64,000 nt of DNA from Primulina eburnea. Taxonomy: Eukaryota; Streptophyta; Magnoliopsida; Lamiales; Gesneriaceae. A program made the position numbers and the translations under genes. Location of the stretch: assembly GCF_022965805.1 (NCBI RefSeq), contig NC_133104.1:35880682-35944681 (forward strand). Reading direction: 5' to 3'. Numbering within the stretch: position 1 is the first letter of the stretch; every line of letters starts with the position of its first letter. Shown here in pieces: positions 1 through 12,023 of this stretch. A model generated the notes under the pieces. The model was not told the DNA's origin, did no database searches, and saw only the letters and a list, made by a program, of their open reading frames with translations.

Positions 1-266
1 TCGATTCTACGATGTCTAACATGTCAAGAACCGCATATATGAATCATATTCGATTCTGACAATAGCATAATTTCAAATTTTAACAAAACGTAATAACACT
101 TACGTTCAGTGGTAGCCTGCGTCGATAGAAGCACAGTACTGAAGTCGGATTGAAATTCTGACGGATGGATTTCTCGTAAATAACTAATCTCAGCTCAAAG
201 ACTTTAAGCTCCCCAGAGAGTTTCGATTTTTTCCTTTTTCTGAATGTTTCAAGCGAAGGTAATTTG

Positions 267-267
267 T

Positions 268-345
<78 letters not shown>

Positions 346-348
346 TAA

Positions 349-418
<70 letters not shown>
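267..418. repeat. (TA)n microsatellite at the LTR TATA-box position
   Basis: About 150 bp of almost pure TA, broken by a few ATAAATATAAATA variants. In the two sister LTRs the same place holds only a short TATA run (15493-15503 on +; 18642-18657 on -). This copy's promoter TATA has probably expanded. Any ORF called through it is low-complexity (Tyr/Ile repeats). Confidence 0.9.
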
Positions 419-419
<1 letters not shown>

Positions 420-460
420 TGCATGTTCAAGGCTAGGTGGCTTCACTTAAGTGCAGCACG

Positions 461-750
461 TCTCGCGCATATGCGAGACCATTCTTAGCGCGTAACATGC
501 ACAGCGCCTCGAGCATATGCGCGCCCTCACTCGGTGCATATGCGCGAGGTCCTTAGTAATTTTTCCCACTCTCGGGTACCCTTGCGCACATGCGTGGATT
601 CATGTCACGCATATGCGCTAGGTTCTCTGGAATTGGACTTGAACCATCGCCCAGCTCGCGCATATGCGCGCACCTCCTTCGCACATATGCACGAGGTTCT
701 CTGCCCACTTCGCGCATATGCGCGCATCAGTGTCGCGCATATGCGCGAGG
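461..750. repeat. Array of CGCGCATATGCGCG-type palindromes in the LTR
   Basis: About nine perfect or near-perfect copies of a 14-bp palindrome (core GCGCATATGCGC) at irregular 20-45 bp spacing, in a CpG-rich patch within otherwise AT-rich DNA. The array is in the U3 part of the LTR, just upstream of the TATA region. ORFs through it translate as repeated RAYAR, AHMRE or SRICA and are artefacts of the repeat. Confidence 0.9.
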
Positions 751-876
751 GGTACTGTTCCTCGCACACATTTCATGTATTTCCTTGTCTTTCCCGGTCC
801 GATCCTTTCCGTCCATAATTACAGAAAATTATAAATCAATAATTGCAATTTATCAAATAAAATCCCGGGCATTACA

Positions 877-890
877 TTTCTTCCCCCCTA
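877..890 (-). promoter_or_regulatory. Polypurine tract of the gypsy element
   Basis: Read on the minus strand this is a run of G and A (TTAGGGGGGAAGAA) directly before the TGTAATG start of the LTR. It is where a retrotransposon primes plus-strand DNA synthesis. Its position fixes the LTR boundary at 876/877. Confidence 0.8.
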
Positions 891-978
891 AGATACGATT
901 TCGTCCCTGAAATCACAGGCAATCAATCATATCAATAAGAAGTATAACACAGAATACTGAATAGAAAACTTACATCAG

Positions 979-1634
979 TCAAAACAACTCTGGGAATCTC
1001 TGTCTCATGTCTGACTCAGTCTCCCAGGTGGCTTCTTCGACTCCGTGATGACTCCATTGAACTTTCACAAGCGAAATTGTCTTCGTTCTGAGTTGCTTTT
1101 CTTTCCGATCAAGAATCTGAATCGTCTTCTCGAAGTAGCCCAATGTCTCATCAAGCTCGGCCTCGTCTGGCTGCATAATGTGTGAAGCATCAGACAGATA
1201 TTTCCTCAACAACGATACATGAAAAACATCATGTATTCCGGATAAAGAAGGCGGCAATGCGAGTTGATAGACACGATCTCCTATCTTCTCGAGAATCTCG
1301 TACGGCCCAATAAATCGTGGAGACAACTTCCCTTTCTTGCCAAATCTGACAACTCCTCGGAAAGGTGAAATCTTCCAGAACACTCGGTCTCCTGCCTCAA
1401 ATACCAATAGTCTATGTCGGACATTGGCATATTTGGCATGTCTGTCTTGAGCTGCCTTCATTCTTTTCTATATCAGCTTCACTTTTTCAGTCATATATCT
1501 GATCATATCATGTCCAATCTCAGGAACCTCAGAGATATCATCCCAATAAAGAGGGGATTGATATTTCTTTCCGTACAACGCTTCGAATGGAGCCATTTCA
1601 ATGCTCGTCTGATAGCTGTTGTTGTACGAGAGTC
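979..1634 (-). pseudogene. Ty3/gypsy integrase C-terminus plus chromodomain (Tekay-like), truncated
   Basis: The minus-strand frame reads from about 1634 through SIEMAPFEALYGKKYQSPL, the usual end of a gypsy integrase core. After an in-frame TAG near 1471 it continues as an open stretch (1461-979) with RHRLLVFEAGDRVF, LSPRFIGPYEILEKIG and HDVFHVSLLRKY. It ends with VQWSHHGVEEATWE, the chromodomain tail typical of plant chromoviruses. Upstream of about 1634 the similarity stops abruptly, so protease, RT and most of integrase are missing. The real stop is followed within about 100 bp by the PPT and 3' LTR. It is a dead fragment: truncated and with at least one stop codon. Confidence 0.88.
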
Positions 1635-2782
1635 AATAAAAATCTACCAAATCCACAGAAATCTATCATTTAAAAAAACTCATTGAAAGTCATTAAATCT
1701 CTACATTGAATACACCCTATTTAGAGACGATTGCCGCCGACGTAAAGCACTAGTATACGGACAATTCGTCTTGCGGACAGAGGATACATCATTTCCTCGA
1801 CTTACTGTTATTCGTTGATGCACGTTAATCAGAGTACCAACAATAATTTTCCTGAGTTTATAAGTCAATCTTTATTATTTTTAATGTTCGATATGAGACA
1901 TTTGTTACATAAATATTTTCTGAGTTTATAAGTACGTAACTCTTTATTACTTTTAATGTTCAATACGAAACATTTTTTACATAAATCCTTTAGGACATGA
2001 TTGATACGTTTGAATGATATAAGAAATGAATGGAACCAATTTCCGAATGGAATGAGAAATTTCATCTTCTCCTATGATTGATATCAAATGAAATGAGAAA
2101 AGAATGGAATAAAAAAAAATTATAATCAAATCATATTTTTATTTAAATATTAAAATACTAATAATTATAATAGTTATTTATTATTATTAGTATAAATTTA
2201 TTATAATTTTTTATAAATTAAGATAAAAATTTTATAATTAAAAGATTAGAAATAAAAATGATAGAATATATGGATAAATATGTATACTAATAAATATTAA
2301 AAGTAAATAATAGGAAAATTTTATTTTTAAAATTAAATTAGAAAGTTTGGAGGATAGTTATTCTTATTCCAAATGAGAACCAAGCATGGAAATTTGAACG
2401 AAATTGAGAATGTCTATTTCATTCTCACATCATTCTCATGTATAAATCATACCCTTAGTTTTTTTTTATTAAAATAACCCTAGATCTTGTTTTTTCCATC
2501 AAATCATTAAATTTATTTCAATTTAGTTCTTATATATATTTTTAGCGGTTTTGAATGTTTTTAGGCCAACAAAAAGAAGATATTTGGTAAGCATAAAGAA
2601 TATAACTTTTGGTGACAACTAAGTTCAACGGATTACAACTTCCTTTGGGTCCAACATCTCCTGAATTTTATTATATTCCTTGCTTCCACTAAATACAAGT
2701 TCAATGTAAAATATATATATTTAAAAAATTGGTTTAATTTGATTATATTCCATGGGTCCTATTTTCTTTCGTTTACGGTGTA
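1635..2782. other. AT-rich intergenic stretch
   Basis: No supported gene. An imperfect duplication of about 70 bp (ATTTTTAATGTTCGATA-like) lies near 1865-1985. The rest is A/T-rich with only short chance ORFs. Confidence 0.6.
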
Positions 2783-2791
2783 TAAAAAGAA

Positions 2792-2973
2792 GGCAAAAAC
2801 TTGTGTGAGACGGTCTCATGGGTCGAATTTGTGAGACGGATCTTTGATTTGGGTCATCCATGAAAATGTATAATTTTTTATGCTAAGAGTATTACTTTTT
2901 ATTGTGAATATGAATAAGGTTGACCCGTCTCACAGATTATTATCCGTGAGACGATCTCATATGAGACTCACTC
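2792..2973 (+). mobile_element. MULE-like MITE, copy 1 (9-bp TSD)
   Basis: A 182-bp element beginning GGCAAAAACTTGTGTGAGAC and ending GAGACTCACTC. It is flanked by an exact 9-bp direct repeat TAAAAAGAA (2783-2791 and 2974-2982). Both ends carry inverted copies of GTGAGACGGTCTCAC-type sequence, itself palindromic. There is no coding capacity. Other copies are at 3063, 4203, 25951, 27863, 29089, 38633 and 53571. A 9-bp duplication points to the Mutator superfamily. Confidence 0.85.
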
Positions 2974-3062
2974 TAAAAAGAAAGGATTAAGGGTTGCATA
3001 TAATAATAATCCAAATAAAATAAATTAAAACATCTCACCCGAGACAACTGTAATTGAAGCTC

Positions 3063-3248
3063 GAGTAGGTCTCTTGTGATACGGTATTACGAATCTTTAT
3101 CTGTGAGACGGGTCAACCCTACCGATATTCACAATAAAAAGTAATATTCTTAGCATAAAAAAATAATATTTTTTTTCATGGATGACACAAATAAGACATC
3201 CGTCTCACAAACTATGACCCGTGAGACAGCCTCACACAAGTTTTTGTC
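3063..3248 (-). mobile_element. MULE-like MITE, copy 2 (inverted relative to copy 1)
   Basis: Same family in reverse orientation, starting GAGTAGGTCTC and ending near CACAAGTTTTTGTC. The flanking 9-mers TTGAAGCTC and TCGAAACTC match at 7 of 9 positions, as expected for an older insertion. With copy 1 it forms an inverted pair about 90 bp apart that could fold into a hairpin. Confidence 0.8.
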
Positions 3249-3257
3249 TCGAAACTC

Positions 3258-4193
3258 AACCTCGAGATGATCTCGAATTCAGCTGTTTGGAACTATCGAC
3301 TGAAATCAGATCCGGTCGATATTCCAAAATACTATGCTTGAAGTGTCACAATAATATAAATAAGTGTTGCAGTCATAATCTTATTACGAATAATTGAATA
3401 ATTTAACCTTATTTTCGATATGATGCATAAAATCAATCGACTGATGTTGTAAAAAAAAAATAATTCCTAGTCACAACATAATTGAATTAATTTAAACCAC
3501 ACAAAAATGAAAACTTATATTTCTGAAATATAAAATATTCAGTTTTATTTCTGGCTTATGATTATAATTTTTTTTTCTAGTACATCAATTAATTTAATTA
3601 TATAAAAGAACTAGCTTTTTTTTAAGACAAAAGAATTAACTATTGGTGAAGACAGAGAAGAAGTAAAGCACAAGAAACCGAGCCACGCCTTTGGCCTTAA
3701 CTTTTACCCAAAATAATTGTATGGGCCCGCCGGTCGCCCTCAGACCACTTTAACTTTTAACCAACCGATTGCTCCGGTTCCCAGTAAAAGGACCTCGGTG
3801 GACCCCACATGATCTACCCCTCTAAAAGCCACGTCAGCTCTTCAGCTGACCAAACATTTATTAGGTTACCAATGTTTTTTATTTTAAGGTTATCTTGATG
3901 GAGAATAAATTGGTGCTCTTTTAAAAAAAAAACCGAAAACACTTCCATTTGAAAAACTATTAAATATCTAAAAAAACTCATTTATTAATTTACAAATTAA
4001 TAAATGAGTTAAAACTGCACAAAAAAAAAAGACTATTCTGATAAACTTACATTGATCACAATTCCAAATGCAAAATGTGTGTGTGTGTGTTTTTTTTTTT
4101 ACCGAATTTTCCTTTTAAACTAAAAAAATTATATTTAATATTTTCGTGGAAATGAGTATAAGCATGCGGACTTTGGAAATTGATCCACGTATT
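3258..4193. other. Intergenic stretch without a recognised gene
   Basis: AT-rich and unassigned, with a GT microsatellite near 4078-4090. A less AT-rich segment at 3680-3850 contains GCCACGTCAGC-like sequence that could be an old promoter or TE relic. No conserved coding frame was seen. Confidence 0.5.
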
Positions 4194-4202
4194 AAAGAAG
4201 TA

Positions 4203-4385
4203 GAGTAGGTCTCTTGTGAAATGGTCTCACGAATATTTATCTATGGGATGGGTCAACTCTACCGATATTCACAATAAAAAGTAATACTCTTAGCATAAAA
4301 AGTAATATTTTTTCATGGATGACCCAATTAAGAGATATGTCTCCCCAATTACGAACTGTGAGACCTTCTAACACAAGTTTTTGCC
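4203..4385 (-). mobile_element. MULE-like MITE, copy 3
   Basis: Reverse-orientation copy starting GAGTAGGTCTC and ending AAGTTTTTGCC. The flanking 9-mers AAAGAAGTA (4194-4202) and AAAGAATTA (4386-4394) differ at one position. Confidence 0.82.
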
Positions 4386-4979
4386 AAAGAATTACGGAGT
4401 TCGCATTTCATGATGGGAATGAGATACTGACCCATTCATTAGATTTATTTTATGTTATATTTGAAGTAAATTTTTTTGTCGATAATGTGGTCTTATGTTA
4501 ATATTCTTGGATCTTTAATATATATTTCAATTTTCATAAAAATGTGAATCACTCATATGATCTAATCAATTCATATTTCATGGTCTACTTTTGCCTAAGA
4601 CTTAAATAAACTAACTTGCCCTCTTTCAGGAAATAAATATTAAGAAAAATTTAGCACTGCTGACCCCACGTAATACCTTAAAATATTCTTATAATTTACC
4701 TTATTTCAATTATGTGGTTAAAAATGTTATTTTACTTTCGAATAATGATTCAATATTATCTTTAAGACCGAATTTTTTTTAAATTTATTTCCAAAATACC
4801 TTTGTTCTATTAAAATAACAATATGGTCCTAAATGGTATCAAATCCAAGACTAAACAGTTCAGACATACAAAGTTCAATGTTTAAGACACGATATTTCTC
4901 CAATTTATAGATTGAAATATATGTTCGAGATTTATTATTTTCAAGTTGTATTCTAATATTTTGTAATTTTGAAACAAGA

Positions 4980-6345
4980 AAATCTAATTAATATTAGATA
5001 TCAGGATCAAAAAAGAAGTGATTAGATTACTGAGGTTTCTTAACAAGATATAGACAATAGTATTGTCGATGTCATAATGAATTATAGAGGCATTTGAGGG
5101 AACACTTTGAAATAGATTATAACAAGTTGATAAGAGCATTGTATCTGATCTAATTATAGGTTGTTTACATGCTTATACTCAATTATGGTCTGTACAAAAA
5201 AACCTATCCTCCAGTGTATTGAGAACCACTGGCTTCTCAAAAAACGAGTTTTAGAAAACAAAGCTCTATACTTGGAGCAGTAGATTCAAGTACCCCTATC
5301 ACGAGCGCCAAATCAAGAACATAAATGAGTCGACCCAAGTAAAAATTGAATATCCAGATCTTTATCTTGAACCTTCAAGTCAACCATCCACCTCGGAGAT
5401 TGAAGATAAATAAATCAATCGTAAACCTCAAACATATAAGGAAAAATCTAAGGTTGGTAGTAATAAGTTTGTGGCTTTCCATTTCAGGTACATCAGTAGA
5501 ACTGTGAGAAACTAAAAACGAGAATAAGAATTAACTCAGCTACAGCTCGGGTTGATAAAACAGGAATGTTTCCAAGGATATGGATGAAATCCAATGCTTA
5601 TATTAAGGAAGTCAATACATGGTATGAGTTTGGAGCTTTGACCTCAGTCTATACCACAAAACACAGTTTTCAAAAAATATTAGCACTACTAAAATAGATT
5701 CAGAAAACAGTTCATGAAACATGAGCAAATAACGATTATTTGTCCAGAGAAGACACTCTAGAGCTATAATTTTCCAGTGCAACACCAGAACCAGCTGGAA
5801 AAGCTTCACACGAGGCTTTCTCATCAATCTTAGGAGGCCAAATGTGGTTTGTGAATATCCAAAAGTTCATCAAGTAAATGAAACACCCCTTATTGCTTTC
5901 ACTTGCTGAAGATGACATCTCTACCATAAGAGCATGAAGGATATGAGTCTGTCTCAAATAGATGGAAAAACTCAAGTTTTTGTTTAAATTCTATCAGAAT
6001 TAAGTTAACGAATTTTTCTTGTTAAATACAATGACATGAAAAACTATAAAATTCGCAAAAGAAATATTTGAAAAAACATAAATCTTCCATGAAATAGAAA
6101 GCTGTCGGGGAGCAACAAGACTCGTCAGAAATTTTGTATCATGGCTCACATTGGAAGATCGTCGGAAGAGATATGCACAAAGTACCCAAATAAAAAAAGA
6201 GCCAGAATTTGGGAAATGTTTTCGGCCAAGAACTAAACAGAAGTATCTTGAAGAAACATGACCAAATAGTGAGAGACCACACAAAAAACAATTTCCTTAG
6301 GAACCTCAAAAAAAATATTCTGTGACAGAAATAAAGAGACATGTG
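4980..6345 (+). pseudogene. Decayed polyprotein-like reading frame, possibly retroelement or pararetrovirus
   Basis: On the plus strand a protein-like frame can be followed through many stops and a few frame changes. It has an early segment with RYRQ and YCRCHNEL (about 5045-5090), a charged segment around 5325-5400, and a later one with NTWYEFGALTSVYTT (about 5610-5655) and a basic end (to about 6345). The persistence of sense-like sequence between isolated stops argues for an old coding region. I could not place it in a family with confidence. A caulimovirid-type polyprotein is one possibility and a degenerate retrotransposon another. The minus-strand ORFs here (5612-6342) look like shadows. 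It is non-functional as it stands. Confidence 0.35.
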
Positions 6346-7134
6346 AGATGTAACTCACCATCACAAAAAGACACGTCCACTAATTAATGAAATAATGGAC
6401 CACTAGCAAGTAGAAGATTAGACCACTCAACCGCCCGCTATAAAACTCACCGACATGCAAGCAATAATTCAAAAAGTTACATACAAGTATGAAGTTCAAA
6501 TTTGAAATCCGAGGAAAACTTCTACAAATAATAAGGCATGCTCTCCAATTTTTTTATAAAATAAATCATTATAATATTTTCAGTTTATGTGTATTGTATT
6601 TCTAGATACAATAAATAGCTAAACAAATTATCTTCTCACCTATAGAAGATTACTATTGTAATAATATTTAGTATGTCTAAATAAAATTTATAAGCATTTT
6701 CCCCTTTCATGTAATTTTTTCGAAATAAATCCATTACACAGTTTGAGATAGAAAACGAAACAAGATCGTGCCAAGTGTTCCTGAAAGAATCTATGTCAGG
6801 AACCATCAGTTGCAAGTGTGTGACTAGATTGTGAGGAGTAGTCTTTAAAATCCAGGTGAATGTATTTGATCCTTCACATTAATTTTCATAAAATTCATTT
6901 TTTTTTAAAATCTAAAAATCCAGTAATTTGACACAAATATAAAAGTTAACGAACTCATAATCATTATAATTATAATAAAATAGAAAGATATAATTTTTGG
7001 GAAACAATACTGATATTTCACCCGTGATTATCAGAAAAAATGACGAGATTTATATATTAATCAATTTTAATTTTAAAAAAATATATTCCTCTAATCATTT
7101 TTATTTGTACGAGAAAAAATAATTATAAAATAAA
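6346..7134. other. AT-rich stretch downstream of the decayed frame
   Basis: No coding frame seen. If 4980-6345 is an old retroelement, this could hold its non-coding region. I see no LTR or other diagnostic feature. Confidence 0.4.
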
Positions 7135-7142
7135 GATGTAAA

Positions 7143-7671
7143 TAGGGATGTAAACGAACCAAATCGTTTGTGAGCTATTCGAAGTTCGATTCGATAAAAG
7201 TTCATTTGAGCTCGTTTAATGAGGCTCGTTAAGATAAACAAACCAAACTCAAGTTTTACAGTATTCGGCTCGTTAGCTCGTGAACATGTTCGTTGTTAAG
7301 TTCATGAGTAATCATTTAGATAAAAAAAAATAATAGTTTTGATATTTGATTTATTGATTTTGCATATTATTTATGAAATATATAGAAAAATCAATTAAAT
7401 TTATTTATTATAATAAATTTACAATTTTTAATAAGAATAATATATTTTTCTTTAAATATATAATTTATTTTTTAATTAATTTAATTAAAATTTAAATATA
7501 TAATTCATATTTATTAAGCTTGTTTAAGCTAGATAAATGTTTGAATAAGTTCATGAGCCATGCATATATTCGTTAAATAAAGTTCGAGCTCGGCTTGATT
7601 ATAAACAAACCAAGCTCAAACATTCAAAAGTACGGCTCGGCTCGGTTCGGCTCGGCTCGACTACATCACTA
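7143..7671. mobile_element. hAT-like MITE of the TAGGGATGTAAACG family, copy A
   Basis: The ends are inverted: TAGGGATGTAAACGAACC on the left, and the reverse complement of the right end begins TAGTGATGTAGTCG. Arms are rich in GCTCG and the core is very AT-rich. The flanking 8-mers GATGTAAA and GGTGCAAA agree at 6 of 8 positions, as expected for an old hAT duplication. It is closely related to 30457-30963. It lies about 1.1 kb upstream of the BIG BROTHER-like start codon. Confidence 0.65.
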
Positions 7672-7949
7672 GGTGCAAACACAAAATTAGCTTTGAGAAA
7701 TTACTCTAAAATCATTATTATTTTTTATACTCCAAATATATTTTCTCTAAATCCAGATACTTTCCGCATTTGCCAGAAATATACGCCTTCCGCAATTGTA
7801 CCTAGTGCATTGAATGTTGTACGATATGTTTTCTTTATCCTCTCTCTGTCTATATCATTTGGCCGAATGCATAATGGGAAAGAGACCGGCGTGAACTCAT
7901 TGCTCTCGTTTTCATGCGCTCTTCACACACTACACGCGTTGGAGAGATA

Positions 7950-8787
7950 ATGAGACCGAAAAAGGGGTCTCTCTCTCGTTGATCATCCGAAGACTTTCAT
8001 TCGTGAAACGATGAATGTCAGTTTTTTCATCCTTTCCTTTTTCCAAGTTCGATTTGTACATCTATTGCCGCATTGAAATCGGAGTTTTGGTTTGGTTTTT
8101 GGAGCCCGTGATTGTTTGGGTTGTTTCTTCTTCTTCTTTTTTTTGACGTGAATTGGACGTGGTATAATGGTATTGGTTTTGATTTGTGGGTTTCGTTGCC
8201 ATTTTCGAGGGAGTTGAAGAAATCGTGAAATGAGCTTACTTTGATTCGTATTATTTATTTGGCTGCTGTATGTTTTGTATAAAAGCTAAGAAATAATTTA
8301 TCGGGGTATGATTTAAGTGTTTACTATCATGATCTCGAGTATTACATATTTTTGGTGGATTTCTATTCGTTGAGGAAATATTTGTTCTTGTAATCTCGAT
8401 TAAAATGATTTACGATTATTTTATTCAGTGCAAAAAAGAAAAAGGATTTATAATAACATTTGATGTTTTCATTGTAGGTATATCGGCAGTATTGTTTTTT
8501 CAGAAATCTTGTTATTTTCTTCATTTCAACCGATTTTCGTCCGTGCTAGAACTCTGACTAATCAATCGCAGGTAAAAAATGTGTTTATGCCCGGAGAAAC
8601 TAAGTTCATTTAGCCGATGGAACGAATTATATACATGTGTTTTAGATAAATTAATTACAAAATTTGGATTTTTTTGGACATGGGCCCACGGGGTTCTTCC
8701 AGCTTGTGTTATTAGCTCTCAATGTTACAACCTTAAATGGATTTCTGTAAGGATTGAATGTTTGATCATTTCTTTTTCATTGGTCAG
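7950..8787 (+). promoter_or_regulatory. Probable 5' UTR and leader intron of the BIG BROTHER-like gene
   Basis: The GC content rises around 7880-8000, then T-rich intron-like sequence runs to a good acceptor (TTTTTCATTGGTCAG) ending at 8787. The transcription start and exact leader splice sites cannot be fixed from sequence alone. No long ORF belongs to this stretch. Confidence 0.4.
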
Positions 8788-8802
8788 AACTATTTTTCGA
8801 AA

Positions 8803-11800
8803 ATGAGCTGGAATACTCAGATGGATGTTTATTACCAAGATCATTCGATGCCCTACAATTCAATTGGAAGCTTTGTGGATTTTTTTGGAGGTCTTACTTA
8901 TGACCATGTCAATTACATTTTTGCTGATGTTCCTTATGTACAGGTACTGTATCAGAAACATTTGATCCTTTTTTCTCATGGGATTTGCTTATTAAGATTT
9001 AAATATAGTTTCTTCATTGCTCATAGTGGTTGCGTATTTGGCGATCTTGTAATTAATAGATCCTAAGCTCAAGTTGTGTAGGAGGTGCTTGAGTGTCTTG
9101 ATGCTTGTTCAAGATGGCTTGGTAGTGTGAAAGACCAAGTTGATGTAGAACTGTTAGCCGAAGATGATTTATAAACTATCCATTCTACTTAAAAATCAAG
9201 CTCCACCAAGTCAGTGAGAGTATTTTAACCAATATCATGTTGCTCATGCGATTAAATAGCGTTAACTTTGATGAGTTTTTATGTTGAGAAATGCATGGCC
9301 GAACTTTATTCTTTCTAATTTATATAACCGAGGTGTCTTTTGTCTCTCTTGCTATTGAGTTGGTCTGGGATATCAAACAAGTTCAATTCAAAATTTGAGT
9401 GAACCATGAATAACATGGATGTAGTGAAGGAATATATGTGACTGGCTGAATTATGTGCAGGAGAATGCTCACCCAGCAATGAATTCTAATCTATACAAAT
9501 TTGCTGCATCTGAACCGGGGAATTTGTCATACTATGAATATGGGCACGGCTGTGTGGTTAATAATCACATCTCAGGAACTAACCAACATGAGGGACATTT
9601 GGAGAGTCCGTCAGTTCTGGCTGGTAATCAAGCTACTATTTCGCATGTACACCAGGCAGAAATTTCGAATACCGGTTCCCATGCTAGTCCTTTAGAGTGT
9701 GAGTTCTGGTCTATTTCCTTTCCCTTCTTGATTACAGGTATAGGGTGTATATTCTTCGGTTTGGGTGGTTTAGGTGTCATAAAATTCAAAACCATCAGTT
9801 CGATTTATGAACTTTCCCAAACCAAAATGCAAATACATGTAATCCGAACTGAAATTGCGAATTATTTTCTGTTCTTACCCAATTTTTTATTCTACTTTTT
9901 TCTTCACTTAGCTCACCGAAATTTGAAGTAATGAAATAATTTTAAAATTCTTCATTTCGTATAATAACTTGAAAAGATCAAGACATTGTCTGTTCATGTT
10001 TATATATGGTTTAACTTAACCCTAAGCATTAGATTAAAACCAAACCACAATATCTACATTGGACTGAAACCAAACGACAATTTCCAGAAACTGTTGGTTT
10101 CTATTAATTGTTTGTGTTCGTATTAGTATTGCAGTTTTTGGTGTAATTTTTTTTACATGCCTTATTGGTGTTAGCTTGTGAAAGGAAGTAATCAGTTAGT
10201 CCTTGAAAAGCTTGCTTCCTTCCGTTTGCATGACGACTCTTGTTTTACAGAAAGTTCCTTGCATTAGTCAGATGCACCTTTTTGGGTAATTTTATGCTAT
10301 GTGGGTTTTCTTGTGCAATTTTTTTTTTTTAAAAAAAGAGAAACAATCGGTGCCCTTGTTTGTGATGTGAAAATAGGGTGAGAAAAGAAGATTGATGACT
10401 ACACAATGAATGTACATTTTGCTAAAAAAATTGCATTTATTCATACAAACTGCTTTAATGGATGTAATATTTACTAATTGGAGTTTTACTTTAATGTTGT
10501 GTTCCTTTTGCAATTGAATCTCTCATTTCAATGAATGACAACCATCCTTTAACTAAAACTCTTTCTTTCTAATTATAGGTCCTCGGAATCCTCAGGCTGC
10601 TCGTGATTTGGAAGTAGGTGAATTTCCATTTCATAGTCAAAGCTTTTCAATTATCGTCATTCTATCAAAATTTTGAGATAGAAGAATATAAAAATGATTT
10701 GTTCTGCTTCTCTGCATGAATGAAGGTCGTTTGGCAAGACAACATTGATCCTGATAATATGACCTATGAGGTTTGAACATGCTGTCCATTACTCTGCTTC
10801 GATATGCTCTGGAAACATAAGTTTATGTGTTCGAATCCTTCTTACAGGAGTTACTTGAGCTAGGTGAAACAGTTGGAACTCGAAGTAGGGGTCTCTCCCA
10901 GGATCAAATTGCATTGCTTCCAACTTCAAAGTTCAAATGGACCTTTTTCTTTAGAAAGAAATTCTCAGGTGAAAGGTAAGAATGTAGGCTCTTAGTCCCA
11001 AGTATCTTCACCAAGTCAGTGTGAAAAAATATGTCAACTGTCTTTCTTAGTTACTTTTCACATAATACTAGATCATACTTCCACGTTCTCTCGATAACAT
11101 ATCCACCTAAACTGGCAAGCAAACCATGAAGGAAGGTGCATGTTTTTTGTTGACTCGGGAAATGTACTGGTTGATTGGGTGTATATTGTTCCTGTGCCAT
11201 AGTCATTCCAATTTTTCCTGATTCATTCTATTTTTTCTACTTTGATGCTTGATTAGCTTATGCTAAAAGGTTGATAACAATATTTTTCTTCCATTGGTTA
11301 TATATTTTTGAGTTGATACTGTCCACGATTAATCAAGTTGGATGCATGGGAAACTGCATTAGATTGTGAAAGTTCACAGGTCTAGTCAAAGAGTGTTTCC
11401 ATCATTTTCTTGCAAAAGTTCAAATGTTTTCAGGCTAGATGATCGAAATCATGTGCTTTAGAGCTAACTATAGAACTGTCGCCATCTAACCCCATATGGT
11501 GTAATTGTTTCTGTTTTGAATAAGTAAGATTGAAGGAGGATGAATAAGTGCCACATTTTCTATTGTGTTAGTGATAGAAAGGATTACTTGCCAGTGATGA
11601 CTATTGAATAAGAAGTCACAATGTTTAGAAAAAATTCTCGACATGTAGAAATAACCTCCCTGTCTTTAGTGCATACCTTTTACATCGGTGAATCAATACA
11701 TTGACTCCTTTCAACATTAGTGTACAATTTATTTCGTATCTTTAATGTTGTTGAGTTGTATGTAATAGTTTTATTTGGTTACAAAGGTGCGTAATTTGCC

Positions 11801-12023
11801 AAATGGAGTACAAAAGAGGCGAAAAGCGAATCATCCTTCCTTGCAAACATCTCTACCATACTGTTTGTGGGAGCAGATGGCTTAGAATTAACAAAGTAAG
11901 CCTCCGCGCTTCCTTTCCTTTCCCAAATAGTTCCTCCAACCATAGTTTTACTAATAATCTCCGATACAACAGGCTTGTCCCATTTGTTACAAGGATGTGA
12001 TTGCTGATGTTCCGAAGCACTAA
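8803..12023 (+). CDS. BB: RING-H2 E3 ubiquitin ligase, BIG BROTHER type
   Basis: Seven coding exons: 8803-8943, 9461-9698, 10579-10613, 10726-10770, 10848-10975, 11787-11895 and 11973-12023. All introns are GT-AG and all phases agree, giving 248 codons, the length I recall for Arabidopsis BIG BROTHER. Shared motifs in order are SFVDFFGG near the N-terminus (residues 23-30), WQDNIDPDNMTYEELLELGE (about 136-155), RGLSQDQIALLPT, and a C-terminal RING-H2. The RING ligands are C197, C200, C215, H217, H220, C223, C234 and C237 (C-x2-C-x14-C-x-H-x2-H-x2-C-x10-C-x2-C). In the family the RING recruits an E2 to ubiquitinate targets and limits organ growth. The start was chosen because a TTTTTCATTGGTCAG acceptor ends at 8787, just upstream, implying a 5' UTR intron. 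One oddity is Gly-Ser after the sixth ligand, where BB has Ile-Ser. It may be a BB paralogue rather than the strict orthologue. Confidence 0.9.

Larger units (their letters stand above)
1..876 (-). mobile_element. 3' LTR (partial) of chromovirus-type Ty3/gypsy element
   Basis: The minus strand starts with TGTAATGCCCGGG at 876, right after a polypurine tract (877-890 read on the minus strand). This is the expected order: coding end, PPT, 3' LTR. The LTR runs off the left edge. The same LTR occurs at 15109-16879 (+) and 17016-19075 (-); the stretch 1-240 matches 18385-18640. Inside, from the LTR start, lie a palindrome array and then a TATA region that has expanded into a TA microsatellite. The next genes upstream on this strand are the integrase end and chromodomain of the same element. 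Confidence 0.85.

Noticed and set aside
264..488. ORF of alternating Tyr and Ile
   Set aside because: A translation of the TA microsatellite.
461..762. ORFs rich in RAYAR, AHMRE and SRICA, here and at 15084-15507 and 18503-19058
   Set aside because: They read the palindrome arrays in every frame and on both strands. The pattern comes from the DNA repeat, not from protein selection.
1414..1686. 90-codon plus-strand ORF
   Set aside because: Antisense of the gypsy integrase fragment, which has clear motifs on the minus strand.
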